Assembly (NCBI GenBank): GCA_017513125.1 | Contig: JAFWDI010000015.1 | Location: 1-64,000, forward strand | DNA: 64,000 nucleotides | Direction of reading: 5' to 3' | Origin: Lachnospiraceae bacterium | GTDB taxonomy: Bacteria; Bacillota; Clostridia; Lachnospirales; Lachnospiraceae | Position numbers and translations under genes: made by a program | Notes under the pieces: generated by a model | What the model was told of the DNA's origin: nothing | Database searches by the model: none | Seen by the model: the letters and a program-made list of their open reading frames with translations, nothing else | In this document: one piece after another, positions 8,561 to 17,422 of the stretch | Layout: every line of letters starts with the position of its first letter | Numbering within the stretch: position 1 is the stretch's first letter

Positions 8561-9799
8561 ATGATTCAGATGACAGGCATCGATCACACGACGGGCTCGG
8601 TGAACGAGCGCTCGGTGTTCGCCTTCAAAAACAGTGAGATGGAAGGATCCATGCAGTTTCTGCGGGAGCGGACCGGCGCGGACGGCGTCGTCATACTCTC
8701 GACCTGCAACCGCACCGAGATCTGGGTCAGCGCCGACCCCGGCGCCGGCGTTTTTGAGGCGCTGTGCGAGCTGAAAGGTGTGGATCCGGCGGAACACCGC
8801 TCGTATTTTACCGATCGCGAGCGGGGAGAGGCCGTGCGCCATCTCTTCAGCATGACGAGCGGTCTGGAGTCCGCGATCGTCGCGGAGGACCAGATCCTGA
8901 CGCAGGTCGGCGAAGCGCTCGCCTGTGCGCGCGAGTATTACATGACGGACAAGGTCCTCGAGGTCCTTTTCCGGAATGCGGTCGCGGCGGCGAAGCGCGT
9001 GAAGACCGAGGTCGTGTTCTCGCACGCGGACCAGACGGCCATGGAGGCGGCGCTGAAGATGTTCGCGGAGCAGGGCTACGATCCGGCCGGGAAGACCTGC
9101 ATGGTCATCGGAAACGGACAGTTCGGAAAGCTGACCGCGGAAGCGCTCGTGCGCGCAGGGGCGAACGTCACGGTGACCGTCCGCGAGTACCACAGCGGCG
9201 TCGTTCTCATTCCGGACGGATGCAGCCGCATCCTCTACGGAGAGAAGATGGACTTCTTCCCGAAATGCGACATCGTGGTCAGCGCGACGACGAGCCCGAA
9301 TTATACTCTGTATTACGACCAGGTGGTGAAGGCATTGCCCGACCACCCCATGATCCTGATCGATTTCGCGGTGCCGCGGGACATCGAGCCCGAGATCCGC
9401 GAACTGGACTGCTTCACGGTGTATGACATTGACGATTTCCGCACCGGCGTGGACGTCAATGACGCGGCCTGGAAACAGGCGCAGGCCATCCTCGACGAGG
9501 CGACGGAAGGATACCGCAGCTGGTACGCGAACCGCGAGGTGATCTCGCACGTCGCGCATATCAATTCCATGGCTGCCGACGACATGAGCTTCCGGATCAG
9601 GAAGAGCATCCGCAGGCTCGACGTAGGCGAGAACGAAAAGCAGAAGCTCGCGGGCGACATCGCTTCGTCCTCGGGTAAGATCGCTCAGAAGATGCTGTTC
9701 ATGCTCCGGGATGAGCTGGAGCCGGAAGCCTTCGCGCGCTGCGTCGAGATCATCGAGAACGCCTACGGAAGGGAAGAGGCGGCTTATGGAAAAGTGTAA
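8561..9799 (+). CDS. hemA: Glutamyl-tRNA reductase
   Basis: The 412-residue enzyme reduces Glu-tRNA(Glu) to glutamate-1-semialdehyde, the first step of the C5 pathway. It shows the catalytic segment STCNRTE with Cys49, the SGLESAIVAEDQI motif near residue 105, an NADPH-binding glycine motif VIGNGQFGK near residue 182 and a C-terminal dimerisation helix region. It follows the NEAT-like gene by 12 bp and overlaps the next gene by 14 nt. The VIGNG motif departs slightly from the usual GAGxMG form, but all domains are present. Confidence 0.95.
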   Translation: MIQMTGIDHTTGSVNERSVFAFKNSEMEGSMQFLRERTGADGVVILSTCNRTEIWVSADPGAGVFEALCELKGVDPAEHRSYFTDRERGEAVRHLFSMTSGLESAIVAEDQILTQVGEALACAREYYMTDKVLEVLFRNAVAAAKRVKTEVVFSHADQTAMEAALKMFAEQGYDPAGKTCMVIGNGQFGKLTAEALVRAGANVTVTVREYHSGVVLIPDGCSRILYGEKMDFFPKCDIVVSATTSPNYTLYYDQVVKALPDHPMILIDFAVPRDIEPEIRELDCFTVYDIDDFRTGVDVNDAAWKQAQAILDEATEGYRSWYANREVISHVAHINSMAADDMSFRIRKSIRRLDVGENEKQKLAGDIASSSGKIAQKMLFMLRDELEPEAFARCVEIIENAYGREEAAYGKV

Positions 9800-10283
9800 C
9801 GAACGCGGGGCGAAGCGCAGCCATTTCCCGCTGTTTTTCGACCTCCGCGGGAAAAAGGTCGTGTTCATCGGAGGCGGTGCGATCGCGGAACGCCGTGTGC
9901 GGGTGCTGGCGGAGTTCGCCGGCGAGCTGACCGCGGCGGCGCCGGAATTTACGGAGGGGCTCGAGACGCTGGCGGCGGGAGGCGCACTGACCCTCGTGCG
10001 GAAGACATATGACGCTTCGGACCTCGCGGGAGCCGCACTCGTGTTCGCCTGCACGGACCGGACCGAGGTGAACGAGGCCGTCGTGCGGGACGCGCGGGCG
10101 GCGGGCATTCCGGTCAATGACTGCGAAAACCGGGAACTGTGCGACTTTTACTTCCCGGGCGTGGTCACCGAAGGCGACGTCGTCGTCGGGATGACCGCGA
10201 GCGGAAAAGACCATAAAAAAGCGAAGGAAGTACGCGGGGAGATCGCGGAGCTTCTGAAAAATCGGAGCGGCGCCGCGGAGTGA
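9786..10283 (+). CDS. Precorrin-2 dehydrogenase (siroheme synthase N-terminal type)
   Basis: This 165-residue protein begins FPLFFDLRGKKVVFIGGGAIAERRV, the NAD-binding domain of CysG/Met8/SirC proteins, and contains the conserved NDCENRELCDFYFPGVV segment near residue 115. It oxidises precorrin-2 to sirohydrochlorin. It lacks the C-terminal dimerisation/chelatase half of Met8-type bifunctional enzymes beyond a short tail; CbiK in the same operon supplies the metal insertion. The ATG at 9786 lies inside the end of hemA, which argues for translational coupling. Its stop overlaps a GTG that could extend HemC, but that extension is not conserved. Confidence 0.9.
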   Translation: MEKCNERGAKRSHFPLFFDLRGKKVVFIGGGAIAERRVRVLAEFAGELTAAAPEFTEGLETLAAGGALTLVRKTYDASDLAGAALVFACTDRTEVNEAVVRDARAAGIPVNDCENRELCDFYFPGVVTEGDVVVGMTASGKDHKKAKEVRGEIAELLKNRSGAAE

Positions 10284-10318
10284 AGCGCGGCCGTTTCGCG
10301 AAACGGGATATAACAAAC

Positions 10319-11266
10319 ATGACAGAAACGAGAAAGATCGTGATCGGAAGCCGTGAGAGCGCGCTCGCGCTCGTGCAGTCCGAGATGGTGCGGGATTACA
10401 TCACCCGGCCCGAGACCGGCGTCACGGCGGAGATCCTGAAGATGAAAACGACCGGCGACCGGATCCTGGACCGCCGGCTGGACCAGATCGGCGGCAAGGG
10501 CCTGTTCGTGAAGGAGCTGGATCTGGCGCTGCGCGAGCGCCGGAGCGACATCTCCGTGCATTCGCTGAAGGACATGCCCATGGAAGTGCCGGAGGACCTT
10601 CCGCTGCTCGCGTTCTCGAAGCGCGAGGATCCGCGGGACGTGCTCGTGCTGCCGGAGGGCGTGACTGTGCCTGAAGGCGCGGATCCGTGGTCGTGCGTCG
10701 ACCTTTCGAAACCGGTCGGATCCTCGTCGATGCGGCGCGTGATCCAGCTGGAGAAGCTGTTCCCGGAGGCGCGGTTCGAGAGCGTTCGCGGAAATCTCCA
10801 GACCCGGCTGCGCAAACTCGACGAGGGACAGTACGGCGCCCTGATCCTGGCGGCGGCCGGCCTGAAGCGCATGGGGCTCGCACACCGGATCAGCCGGTAT
10901 TTTTCGCCGGACGAAGTGATCCCCTCGGCGGGGCAGGGCATCCTGGCGGTGCAGGGCCGCGCGGGCGAGGACCACGCGTATCTGGACGGTTTCGAGGACG
11001 TGCCCTCCGCGCTCGCGGCGGTCTGCGAGCGGGCGTTCGTGAGGGAGCTCGACGGCGGCTGCACATCCCCGATCGCGGCGCACGCGGTCTGGGCGGAGGG
11101 GACATTGACCCTGCGGGGACTGTTCTGCGACGAGAAGACCATGGTCTGGGACACCTGCAGGGCGGAGCGGCCCTGCGCGGACCGCGCGGAGGCGGAAGCC
11201 ATCGGAAAAGCCAGCGCACGCGAGTTGAAGGCGCGCGTGGAAGCGGCGGAAAAAGCATCGAAATAA
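10319..11266 (+). CDS. hemC: Hydroxymethylbilane synthase (porphobilinogen deaminase)
   Basis: The 315-residue enzyme polymerises four porphobilinogens to hydroxymethylbilane. The start at 10319 gives the canonical N-terminus ETRKIVIGSRESALALVQS. Also visible are KGLFVKELDLALRE near residue 60, HSLKDMP near 80, and the RELDGGCTSPIAAHA segment with Cys248, the attachment site of the dipyrromethane cofactor. A GTG at 10280 overlapping the previous stop would add 13 residues that the family does not have. The ribosome site for 10319 is weak, so coupling to the upstream gene is plausible. Confidence 0.94.
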   Translation: MTETRKIVIGSRESALALVQSEMVRDYITRPETGVTAEILKMKTTGDRILDRRLDQIGGKGLFVKELDLALRERRSDISVHSLKDMPMEVPEDLPLLAFSKREDPRDVLVLPEGVTVPEGADPWSCVDLSKPVGSSSMRRVIQLEKLFPEARFESVRGNLQTRLRKLDEGQYGALILAAAGLKRMGLAHRISRYFSPDEVIPSAGQGILAVQGRAGEDHAYLDGFEDVPSALAAVCERAFVRELDGGCTSPIAAHAVWAEGTLTLRGLFCDEKTMVWDTCRAERPCADRAEAEAIGKASARELKARVEAAEKASK

Positions 11267-11279
11267 CAGGAGTGAATAC

Positions 11280-12827
11280 ATGACCGGAAAAGTATATCTG
11301 GTAGGAGCGGGTCCGGGAGATCCGGGACTGTTTACATTGAAGGGCCGTGCGGTCCTGGAACGGGCGGACGTGGTCGTCTATGACGCGCTGGTGGGTCCGG
11401 GCGTGCTGGCCATGGCGCCGGCGGGCGCGAAGCTCATCGACGTGGGAAAGCGCGCCGGGAACCATAAGATGCCTCAGGAGGAGATGAATAAGGTGCTGCT
11501 CGAGGAGGCGCTCGCGGGCAATGTCGTCGTGCGCCTGAAAGGCGGCGACCCGTTTCTGTTCGGCCGCGGCGGCGAGGAACTCGAGCTTCTCGCGGAGCAC
11601 GGCGTGCCCTTCGAGATCGTGCCTGGCATCACGAGCGCGATCTCGGTTCCGGCCTATAACGGCATCCCGGTGACGCACCGCGACTTCGTCTCGTCGCTGC
11701 ACATCGTGACCGGGCATAAGCGCAAGGGCCTGGAGTATGACATTGACTTCGAAGCGCTGGTCCGGACCGGCGGAACGCTGGTGTTCCTGATGGGCGTGAC
11801 GTCACTGGAAGATATCTGCGGCGGGCTCGTCGCGGCCGGCATGGATCCGAAGACGCCGGCGGCGGTCCTGCAGGAGGGAACGACCGCCGGGCAGAGACGC
11901 GTGGTGGCGGATCTCGAGACGCTGAAGGAAGAGGCGGAACGGGCGAACATCCAGGCCCCCGCGATCATCGTGGTCGGGAAAGTCTGCTCGCTCGCTGAGA
12001 AGTTTTACTGGTACGAGAGGAAGCCGCTGGCGAGACTCCGCGTCGTGGTGACACGGCCGAAGGAACTGATCTCCGGAATGTCGGAACGGCTGCGCAGACA
12101 GGGCGCCGAGGTCATCGAGATGCCCGCGATTCGTACGCAGGCTGTCGAACCGAACCCTGCGCTGGAGGAAGTGTTCGCGCTGATCGCATCCGGCGGAGCT
12201 GCCTCGGCGTTTGACTACATCGTCTTCACGAGCCCTTCGGGTGTCCGCATCTTCTTCGAGGCGTTCCTGAAGGACCATGATATCCGCGCCCTGGCCGGGA
12301 TCCGCGTGGCCGCGATCGGAAAGGGCTCCGAAAAGGCGCTCGCCGCGTACGGCCTGAAGACCGACTTCGTCCCTTCCGTCTATGACGGCGAGACCCTCGG
12401 GCGCGAGCTCGCGGCGTCGCTTGCGGGCGGGGAGCGCATCCTGATCCCGCGCGCGCGGATCGGAAATGCCGAGCTGGTCGAGGAACTCGAAAAGGCCGGC
12501 GCACAGGTGACGGATATTCCGACTTATGATACGATTCACGAGGCCGTCGGCCCCGTCGACGTGGCGGGCATGCTCGCGGCGGGCCGGATCGACGCCTGTG
12601 TGTTCACGAGCGCATCGACCGTGACGGCGTTCGCCGAGGCATTGACCGAAGACGGCCATGCGCCGGACTTCACGAAGGTCACGGCGGTCTGCATCGGAAA
12701 GCAGACGAAGGCGCGCGCCGACGCGCTCGGTATGAAGACGATCATGTCGGAGAAGGCGACGATGGACTCGGTCATCGATAAGATCACGGAGAAAGCCGCG
12801 GAACTCAGATCCGCGAAAAACGTATAA
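11280..12827 (+). CDS. cobA-hemD: Fused uroporphyrinogen-III C-methyltransferase and uroporphyrinogen-III synthase
   Basis: This 515-residue two-domain protein carries the CobA/SUMT domain at residues 1-245 ([14 protein letters not shown] near residue 8, [18 protein letters not shown] near 82, [21 protein letters not shown] near 114) and the HemD domain at about 255-515 (RLRVVVTRP, then [12 protein letters not shown] near 320 and [12 protein letters not shown] near 442). The fusion closes hydroxymethylbilane to uroporphyrinogen III and methylates it twice to precorrin-2. CobA-HemD fusions are common in Clostridia. It starts 13 bp after hemC with AGGAG upstream. Confidence 0.95.
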   Translation: MTGKVYLVGAGPGDPGLFTLKGRAVLERADVVVYDALVGPGVLAMAPAGAKLIDVGKRAGNHKMPQEEMNKVLLEEALAGNVVVRLKGGDPFLFGRGGEELELLAEHGVPFEIVPGITSAISVPAYNGIPVTHRDFVSSLHIVTGHKRKGLEYDIDFEALVRTGGTLVFLMGVTSLEDICGGLVAAGMDPKTPAAVLQEGTTAGQRRVVADLETLKEEAERANIQAPAIIVVGKVCSLAEKFYWYERKPLARLRVVVTRPKELISGMSERLRRQGAEVIEMPAIRTQAVEPNPALEEVFALIASGGAASAFDYIVFTSPSGVRIFFEAFLKDHDIRALAGIRVAAIGKGSEKALAAYGLKTDFVPSVYDGETLGRELAASLAGGERILIPRARIGNAELVEELEKAGAQVTDIPTYDTIHEAVGPVDVAGMLAAGRIDACVFTSASTVTAFAEALTEDGHAPDFTKVTAVCIGKQTKARADALGMKTIMSEKATMDSVIDKITEKAAELRSAKNV

Positions 12828-12875
12828 TACAGCTGCCCGCGGAAGTGCGGGAGAACAGAAGGGAGCACAGCTCAA

Positions 12876-13859
12876 ATGGATATGATCATCAGACCCAGAA
12901 GACTCAGAACGGATGAGCGGATCCGCAGCATGGTGCGTGAGACCCGCGTGAGCGCCGACGGTCTCATCTACCCGATGTTTATCATGGACGGGGAAAACGC
13001 CGTCGAGGAGATCGATGCGATGCCCGGTCAGAACCGCTACACGGTCGACCGCATGGACGAGGAGCTCGAACGCCTGCTCGACGCGGGAGTGAAGAACGTG
13101 ATGCTGTTCGGCATTCCGGACGAGAAGGACGAGTGCGGCTCGCAGGCGTACGCCGAGAACGGTATCGTGCAGCGCGGACTGCGCCGCGCGAAGGAGCGCT
13201 TCCCGGAACTCTACCTGATCACCGACGTCTGCATGTGCGAGTACACCTCCCACGGCCACTGCGGCGTGCTGGACGGTCACTATGTGGACAATGATAAAAC
13301 GCTGGATCTCCTCGCGAAGACCGCGCTTTCGCACGTCGAGGCGGGAGCGGACATGGTCGCTCCGTCCGACATGATGGACGGCCGTGTGGCCGCGATCCGC
13401 GAGCTGCTGGACGAGAACGGACATGTGACGACCCCGATCATGTCCTACGCGGTGAAGTACGCCTCCGGTTTCTACGGCCCGTTCCGCGAGGCGGCGGGCT
13501 CGGCGCCGGCGTTCGGCGACCGGAAGAGCTATCAGATGGACGTGCATAACCGCCGCGAGGGCCTGAAGGAGGCCATGCTCGACGTCGAGGAGGGCGCAGA
13601 CATCATCATGGTGAAGCCCGCGATGTCGTTCCTGGATATCGTGCGCGAGGTGAAGGATGCGACGGACCTGCCGGTGGCGGCCTATTCGGTCAGCGGTGAG
13701 TACGCGATGGTAAAGGCGGCTGCCGAGAAGGGCTGGATCGACGAGGAGAAGATCATGTGCGAGATGGCGGTGTCGGCGTTCCGCGCGGGTGTGGACATTT
13801 ATCTGACCTACTACGCGAAGGAGCTGGCGCGCTGCATTAAGGAAGGGAAGATCGGTTAA
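12876..13859 (+). CDS. hemB: Porphobilinogen synthase (delta-aminolevulinic acid dehydratase)
   Basis: The 327-residue enzyme condenses two 5-aminolevulinates to porphobilinogen. It has the cysteine-rich metal site DVCMCEYTSHGHCG near residue 113, the ADMVAPSDMMDGRV segment near 160, and the two Schiff-base lysine regions YAVKYASGFYGPFR near 192 and IIMVKPAMSFLDI near 244. The three-cysteine form indicates a zinc-dependent enzyme (family knowledge). The gene is 48 bp after cobA-hemD and 4 bp before hemL. Confidence 0.96.
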   Translation: MDMIIRPRRLRTDERIRSMVRETRVSADGLIYPMFIMDGENAVEEIDAMPGQNRYTVDRMDEELERLLDAGVKNVMLFGIPDEKDECGSQAYAENGIVQRGLRRAKERFPELYLITDVCMCEYTSHGHCGVLDGHYVDNDKTLDLLAKTALSHVEAGADMVAPSDMMDGRVAAIRELLDENGHVTTPIMSYAVKYASGFYGPFREAAGSAPAFGDRKSYQMDVHNRREGLKEAMLDVEEGADIIMVKPAMSFLDIVREVKDATDLPVAAYSVSGEYAMVKAAAEKGWIDEEKIMCEMAVSAFRAGVDIYLTYYAKELARCIKEGKIG

Positions 13860-13863
13860 TACT

Positions 13864-15144
13864 ATGGATTTTTCGGAACAGTTATTTGAACGCGCGAAAA
13901 AGCACATCCCCGGCGGCGTGAACTCGCCGGTGCGGGCGTTCGGCTCGGTCGGGATCACTCCCCGGTTCATCGAGCGGGCGCACGGAGACCGGATCTTCGA
14001 CGCCGACGGCAGGAACTACATCGATTTTATCGGTTCCTGGGGTCCCATGATCCTCGGACATGACCACGAGGACGTCGCCGAGGCGGTCGCGGAGTCGATC
14101 CGCGACGGACTGAGCTTCGGAGCGGCCACCGAGAAGGAAGTCCTGATGGCGGAGCTGATCTGTGAGATCGTGCCCGGCATCGAGATGGTCCGGATGGTGA
14201 ACTCCGGCACGGAAGCCGTTATGAGCGCGATCCGTCTGGCGCGCGGGTTTACGGGCCGGAATAAGATCGTGAAGTTCGACGGCTGCTATCACGGGCATTC
14301 GGACAGTCTGCTGGTCGCGGCGGGTTCGGGCCTGATGACCCAGGGCATGCCGGATTCGGCGGGAGTGCCCGCGGGGTGCACGAACGATACATTGTCCGCG
14401 GTATACAATGACGCGGAGAGCGTACGGAAGCTCTTCGGGGCGAACCCGGACGAGATCGCCTGCGTGATCGTCGAGCCGGTCGCCGCGAACATGGGCGTGG
14501 TCTGTCCGAAGGAAGGCTTCCTGCAGGAGCTGCGCGATCTGTGCAGCGCAAACGGCGCGCTGCTGATCTTCGACGAGGTCATCACGGGCTTCCGCCTGTC
14601 GCTGGCGGGCGCGCGCGGTTTCTACGATATCGTGCCGGACCTGACCACGTTCGGAAAGATCATCGGCGGCGGCATGCCGGTCGGCGCCTACGGCGGACGT
14701 CGGGAGATCATGGAGCGCGTGGCTCCGGTCGGCCCGGTCTACCAGGCGGGCACGCTGAGCGGAAACCCGGTGGCGATGACCGCGGGCCTCGCGGTGCTCG
14801 AGACGCTGCGCGACACGCCGCATTTCTATGAAGACCTGAACGCGAAGGGCGACCGCTTCTTCGGCGAGATCGGGCGGATCGTCGCCGCGGCGGGCGTTCC
14901 GGCGCAGGTGAACCACGTCGGTTCGCTGGGCAGCGTCTTCTTCGCCGCGGAGCCGGTCGTCGACTACGTGTCCGCGAAGAAGAGCGATACCGCGCGCTAC
15001 GCGGATTACTTCAAATACATGCTGGATAACGGCATCTACCTCGCGCCGTCGCAGTTCGAGGCCATGTTCCTGTCCGCCGCGCACACGGAGGCGGACCTCG
15101 CGCGGACGCTGGACCTGATCCGCGCGTATGTGAACGCGATGTGA
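13864..15144 (+). CDS. hemL: Glutamate-1-semialdehyde 2,1-aminomutase
   Basis: This 426-residue PLP enzyme converts glutamate-1-semialdehyde to 5-aminolevulinate. It begins with the family signature KHIPGGVNSPVRAFGSVG and shows MVNSGTEAVMSAIRLARGFTGRNKIVKFDGCYHGHSD, the IFDEVITGFR motif near residue 235, and the cofactor lysine in TFGKIIGGGMPVGAYGG (Lys265). It is the last gene of the tetrapyrrole operon and is closed by a strong terminator. Together with hemA it supplies 5-aminolevulinate for both heme-type and corrin products. Confidence 0.96.
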   Translation: MDFSEQLFERAKKHIPGGVNSPVRAFGSVGITPRFIERAHGDRIFDADGRNYIDFIGSWGPMILGHDHEDVAEAVAESIRDGLSFGAATEKEVLMAELICEIVPGIEMVRMVNSGTEAVMSAIRLARGFTGRNKIVKFDGCYHGHSDSLLVAAGSGLMTQGMPDSAGVPAGCTNDTLSAVYNDAESVRKLFGANPDEIACVIVEPVAANMGVVCPKEGFLQELRDLCSANGALLIFDEVITGFRLSLAGARGFYDIVPDLTTFGKIIGGGMPVGAYGGRREIMERVAPVGPVYQAGTLSGNPVAMTAGLAVLETLRDTPHFYEDLNAKGDRFFGEIGRIVAAAGVPAQVNHVGSLGSVFFAAEPVVDYVSAKKSDTARYADYFKYMLDNGIYLAPSQFEAMFLSAAHTEADLARTLDLIRAYVNAM

Positions 15145-15186
15145 GCCGGCGCGGCCGCAGCGAAGGCATGCTTCCTTTCGGATGCT

Positions 15187-15219
15187 GCCCGGACCCTTCT
15201 TTAAGGGCCCGGGCTTTTT
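15187..15219 (+). terminator. Intrinsic terminator of the tetrapyrrole operon
   Basis: GCCCGGACCCTT (15187-15198) pairs with AAGGGCCCGGGC (15203-15214 region) with one A-C mismatch and a short loop, followed by five T. It closes the operon after hemL. Confidence 0.88.
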
Positions 15220-15235
15220 CATTGTCCGAAATCTC

Positions 15236-15273
15236 TTGACAGCCGCCCCGGGAATGATATCATATTGATATCA
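15236..15273 (+). promoter_or_regulatory. Promoter with tandem palindromic operator for the SPFH-RHH operon
   Basis: TTGACA (15236-15241), a 16-nt spacer and TATCAT (15258-15263) form a good SigA promoter. Two perfect copies of the palindrome TGATATCA lie at 15255-15262 and 15266-15273, separated by TAT, so the copies are 11 bp apart, about one helical turn. The first copy covers the -10 element. Such tandem short palindromes are typical of ribbon-helix-helix repressors (MetJ, Arc, CopG); an RHH protein is the second gene of this operon, so autorepression is likely (inference). Confidence 0.7.
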
Positions 15274-15357
15274 CATTCATATACGCAGCCGCGGAGGAAG
15301 GGGGCGTGAGGAATGTGAGAGTGTATTACGGAAACATTTCCGGGAAAGGAAGAAGTC

Positions 15358-16368
15358 ATGAAAGAGAAAGTACTGCACAGAAAAGGAACGGGCGGACTGA
15401 TGCTGGTCCTGACCATCGTGATCTATGTTCTGGCGTTTGCCGCGATCATCCTCGGCATCGCGTTCGGACCGCTGCCCGTGTTTGCCGGGATCGTGGTCTG
15501 CTGCGTCGCCTGGATCCTGTTCCTGGGCCTGAAGGTGGTCGGCCCGCAGGAAGCCCTGGTGCTCACGCTGTTCGGCAAGTACTACGGCACCATTAAGGAG
15601 AACGGTTTTTATTTCGTGAACCCGTTCTGCGTGGCCGTGAACCCCGCGGCGGAGACGAAGCTGAACCAGAGCGGCGACGTGGACTCGGAGTCGAAGAAGC
15701 GGCTGTTCGTCGCGTCGGCGGAAAATGCCGCTGCGATGAAATCCGTTCCGGTGAATAAGAAGGTCTCGCTGAAGATCATGACGCTGAATAACAGCCGCCA
15801 GAAGATCAATGACTGCCTGGGCAACCCCGTCGAGATCGGCATTGCGGTCATCTGGCGCGTCACCGACACCGCGAAGGCGGTCTTCGACGTGGATAACTAT
15901 AAGGAATTCCTCTCGCTCCAGTGCGACAGCGCGCTGCGGAACATCGTCCGGCTCTATCCGTACGATGTGGCGCCGAACGTGGATACGACCGGCGACGGCA
16001 TTGCCGACGAGGGCAGCCTGCGCGGCTCCAGCGAGGTGGTCGCGAACCGCATTAAGGAAGAGATCCAGTCGAAGGTCGACATCGCCGGCATCGAGGTCAT
16101 CGAGGCCCGCATCACGTACCTGGCCTACGCGCCGGAGATCGCGGCGGTCATGCTGCAGCGCCAGCAGGCGTCGGCCATCATCGACGCGAGAAAGATGATC
16201 GTGGACGGCGCGGTCGGCATGGTCGAGATGGCGCTCGAGCGGCTGAATGAGAACGATGTGGTCGAGCTCGACGAGGAGCGCAAGGCCGCCATGGTCTCGA
16301 ACCTGCTCGTGGTCCTGTGCGGGAACCACGACGCGCAGCCGGTCGTGAATTCCGGGAGTCTGTATTGA
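15358..16368 (+). CDS. SPFH / band-7 domain membrane protein
   Basis: The 336-residue protein has two adjacent N-terminal membrane helices (about residues 13-35 and 38-58) followed by a band-7/SPFH domain (about 62-265: [29 protein letters not shown], then the central region [40 protein letters not shown]) and a short C-terminal helix. SPFH proteins form membrane scaffolds (stomatin/flotillin-like). Its role here is unknown. The AGGAAG ribosome site precedes the ATG. Its stop overlaps the start of the RHH gene (ATGA), so the pair is translationally coupled; this SPFH-RHH pairing recurs in Gram-positive bacteria. Confidence 0.88.
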   Translation: MKEKVLHRKGTGGLMLVLTIVIYVLAFAAIILGIAFGPLPVFAGIVVCCVAWILFLGLKVVGPQEALVLTLFGKYYGTIKENGFYFVNPFCVAVNPAAETKLNQSGDVDSESKKRLFVASAENAAAMKSVPVNKKVSLKIMTLNNSRQKINDCLGNPVEIGIAVIWRVTDTAKAVFDVDNYKEFLSLQCDSALRNIVRLYPYDVAPNVDTTGDGIADEGSLRGSSEVVANRIKEEIQSKVDIAGIEVIEARITYLAYAPEIAAVMLQRQQASAIIDARKMIVDGAVGMVEMALERLNENDVVELDEERKAAMVSNLLVVLCGNHDAQPVVNSGSLY

Positions 16369-16571
16369 TGAAAGAGAGCCAGAAAAAACAGGTCCCGCTG
16401 CGGCTCTCGCCGAAGCTCTACGCACAGATCGCGGCCTGGGCGGAAGACGACTTCCGCTCGGTGAACGGCCAGATCGAGTATCTGCTGACCGAGTGCGTAC
16501 GGCAGCGGAAGAAGAACGGGAAATATGTCTCGGACGAGATCGACATCCCTCCGGAGTTCGATATCGAATGA
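16368..16571 (+). CDS. Small ribbon-helix-helix (Arc-type) DNA-binding protein
   Basis: This 67-residue protein has the RHH layout: a basic beta-strand [22 protein letters not shown], a turn with R-S-V-N-G-Q, and a second helix [18 protein letters not shown] proteins dimerise and insert the beta-strand into the DNA major groove, usually on tandem short palindromes. The start ATG at 16368 shares bases with the stop of the SPFH gene. The operon promoter carries two TGATATCA palindromes, the natural candidate site for this protein. The acidic C-terminal tail ([12 protein letters not shown]) is outside the DNA-binding fold. Confidence 0.85.
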   Translation: MKESQKKQVPLRLSPKLYAQIAAWAEDDFRSVNGQIEYLLTECVRQRKKNGKYVSDEIDIPPEFDIE

Positions 16572-16588
16572 GTATGTGTGCGAAGCGG

Positions 16589-16623
16589 CGCCGAAACTTC
16601 AGTATTGAAAGTTTCGGCGTTTT
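16589..16623 (+). terminator. Intrinsic terminator of the SPFH-RHH operon
   Basis: CGCCGAAACTT (16589-16599) pairs perfectly with AAGTTTCGGCG (16609-16619) and is followed by TTTT. It lies 18 bp after the RHH stop codon. Confidence 0.92.
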
Positions 16624-16704
16624 CCCATATGATTAATCATTGTGGGAACCGCGCGTGCACGGACCGTATCCACGCGGCGCGGCCCGCGGAACAGGAGAGA
16701 AAAC

Positions 16705-17316
16705 ATGTATATCAGAGAGAGAGTAGGAAAGAGCTCGTTTGAGTCCATCATCTTTTACGCTACGCAGACCGGGAACACGAAGGACATCGTGAAGCACATG
16801 GCCGAAGTCCTCGAAAGCGATATCTCGGACATTAATAAGATCGCGTACCCCGAGATCGAAAAGTTTAACCTCATCGGTTTCGCCTCCGGCATTTATAACG
16901 GAGAGATCGATAAGCGCCTGCGCGAGGTCATGGAGAAGATGGAGTTCCGCGACGACCAGTATGTGTTCATCGCGCTGACGCACTCGAAATCCCTGAGCGA
17001 CCGCTATGTGAAGCAGCTCGGGAAGATCTTTACGGATAAGGGCGTGAACTACATCGGCTGCGTGGACGTCCTCGCGGCGGACCGGAAGGGGAACGCCGGC
17101 TTCCTCGGCCGCGCCGCTTCGTCGCATCCGGCCGACTCCGATTATTATAAGGTCGAGAATTACGCCGTGGACGCCATGTGGCTCGTGAACCGCATGCTCG
17201 GGAACACCGAGTTCGAAAACGAGGTCACTGCGGTGAGCGAGCGGAGGATGAAACTTCCGATCGACATGACCGGTATCATGCCGAAGTTCATGAAAAATAT
17301 TCATATTGATCCGTGA
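16705..17316 (+). CDS. Flavodoxin-family protein
   Basis: The 203-residue protein contains the FMN phosphate-binding motif FYATQTGNTKDIV near residue 18 and a second flavodoxin element, GFASGIYNGEIDKRLREVMEKM, near residue 53. It is longer than a plain flavodoxin, with a C-terminal ~60-residue extension that lacks cysteines for Fe-S clusters. It probably works as a cytoplasmic electron carrier or flavin reductase. The ATG at 16705 has AGGAGAG 6-12 nt upstream, which decides this start over an in-frame one at 16642. It is a single-gene unit closed by its own terminator. Confidence 0.85.
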   Translation: MYIRERVGKSSFESIIFYATQTGNTKDIVKHMAEVLESDISDINKIAYPEIEKFNLIGFASGIYNGEIDKRLREVMEKMEFRDDQYVFIALTHSKSLSDRYVKQLGKIFTDKGVNYIGCVDVLAADRKGNAGFLGRAASSHPADSDYYKVENYAVDAMWLVNRMLGNTEFENEVTAVSERRMKLPIDMTGIMPKFMKNIHIDP

Positions 17317-17328
17317 CGCCGTCTTTTC

Positions 17329-17367
17329 GGGGCCCGGGGCTTATTGCTCCCGGTGCCCCTTTTTTTT
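17329..17367 (+). terminator. Intrinsic terminator after the flavodoxin gene
   Basis: GGGGCCCGGG (17329-17338) pairs with CCCGGTGCCCC (17349-17359) with a one-base bulge, followed by a run of eight T. Confidence 0.9.
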
Positions 17368-17422
17368 GCGCGGCAAAAGCGTTAGAATAATACTGCGTAC
17401 ATATGCGCGGAAGGGAGTTTTT

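Noticed and set aside
7217..10117. A 966-codon open frame on the minus strand opposite cbiK, the NEAT-like gene, hemA and the precorrin-2 dehydrogenase.
   Set aside because: It crosses four well-supported genes, encodes an Arg/His/Asp-rich sequence with no domain, and is the expected shadow frame of GC-rich DNA with C or G at third positions. The same holds for the long antisense frames at 2240-4117, 38546-41242 and 61839-63938.
17306..17422. Upstream extension of the FMN reductase-like gene.
   Set aside because: The extension would read through the T-run terminator of the previous gene; the ATG at 17423 has a good ribosome site and begins the family motif.
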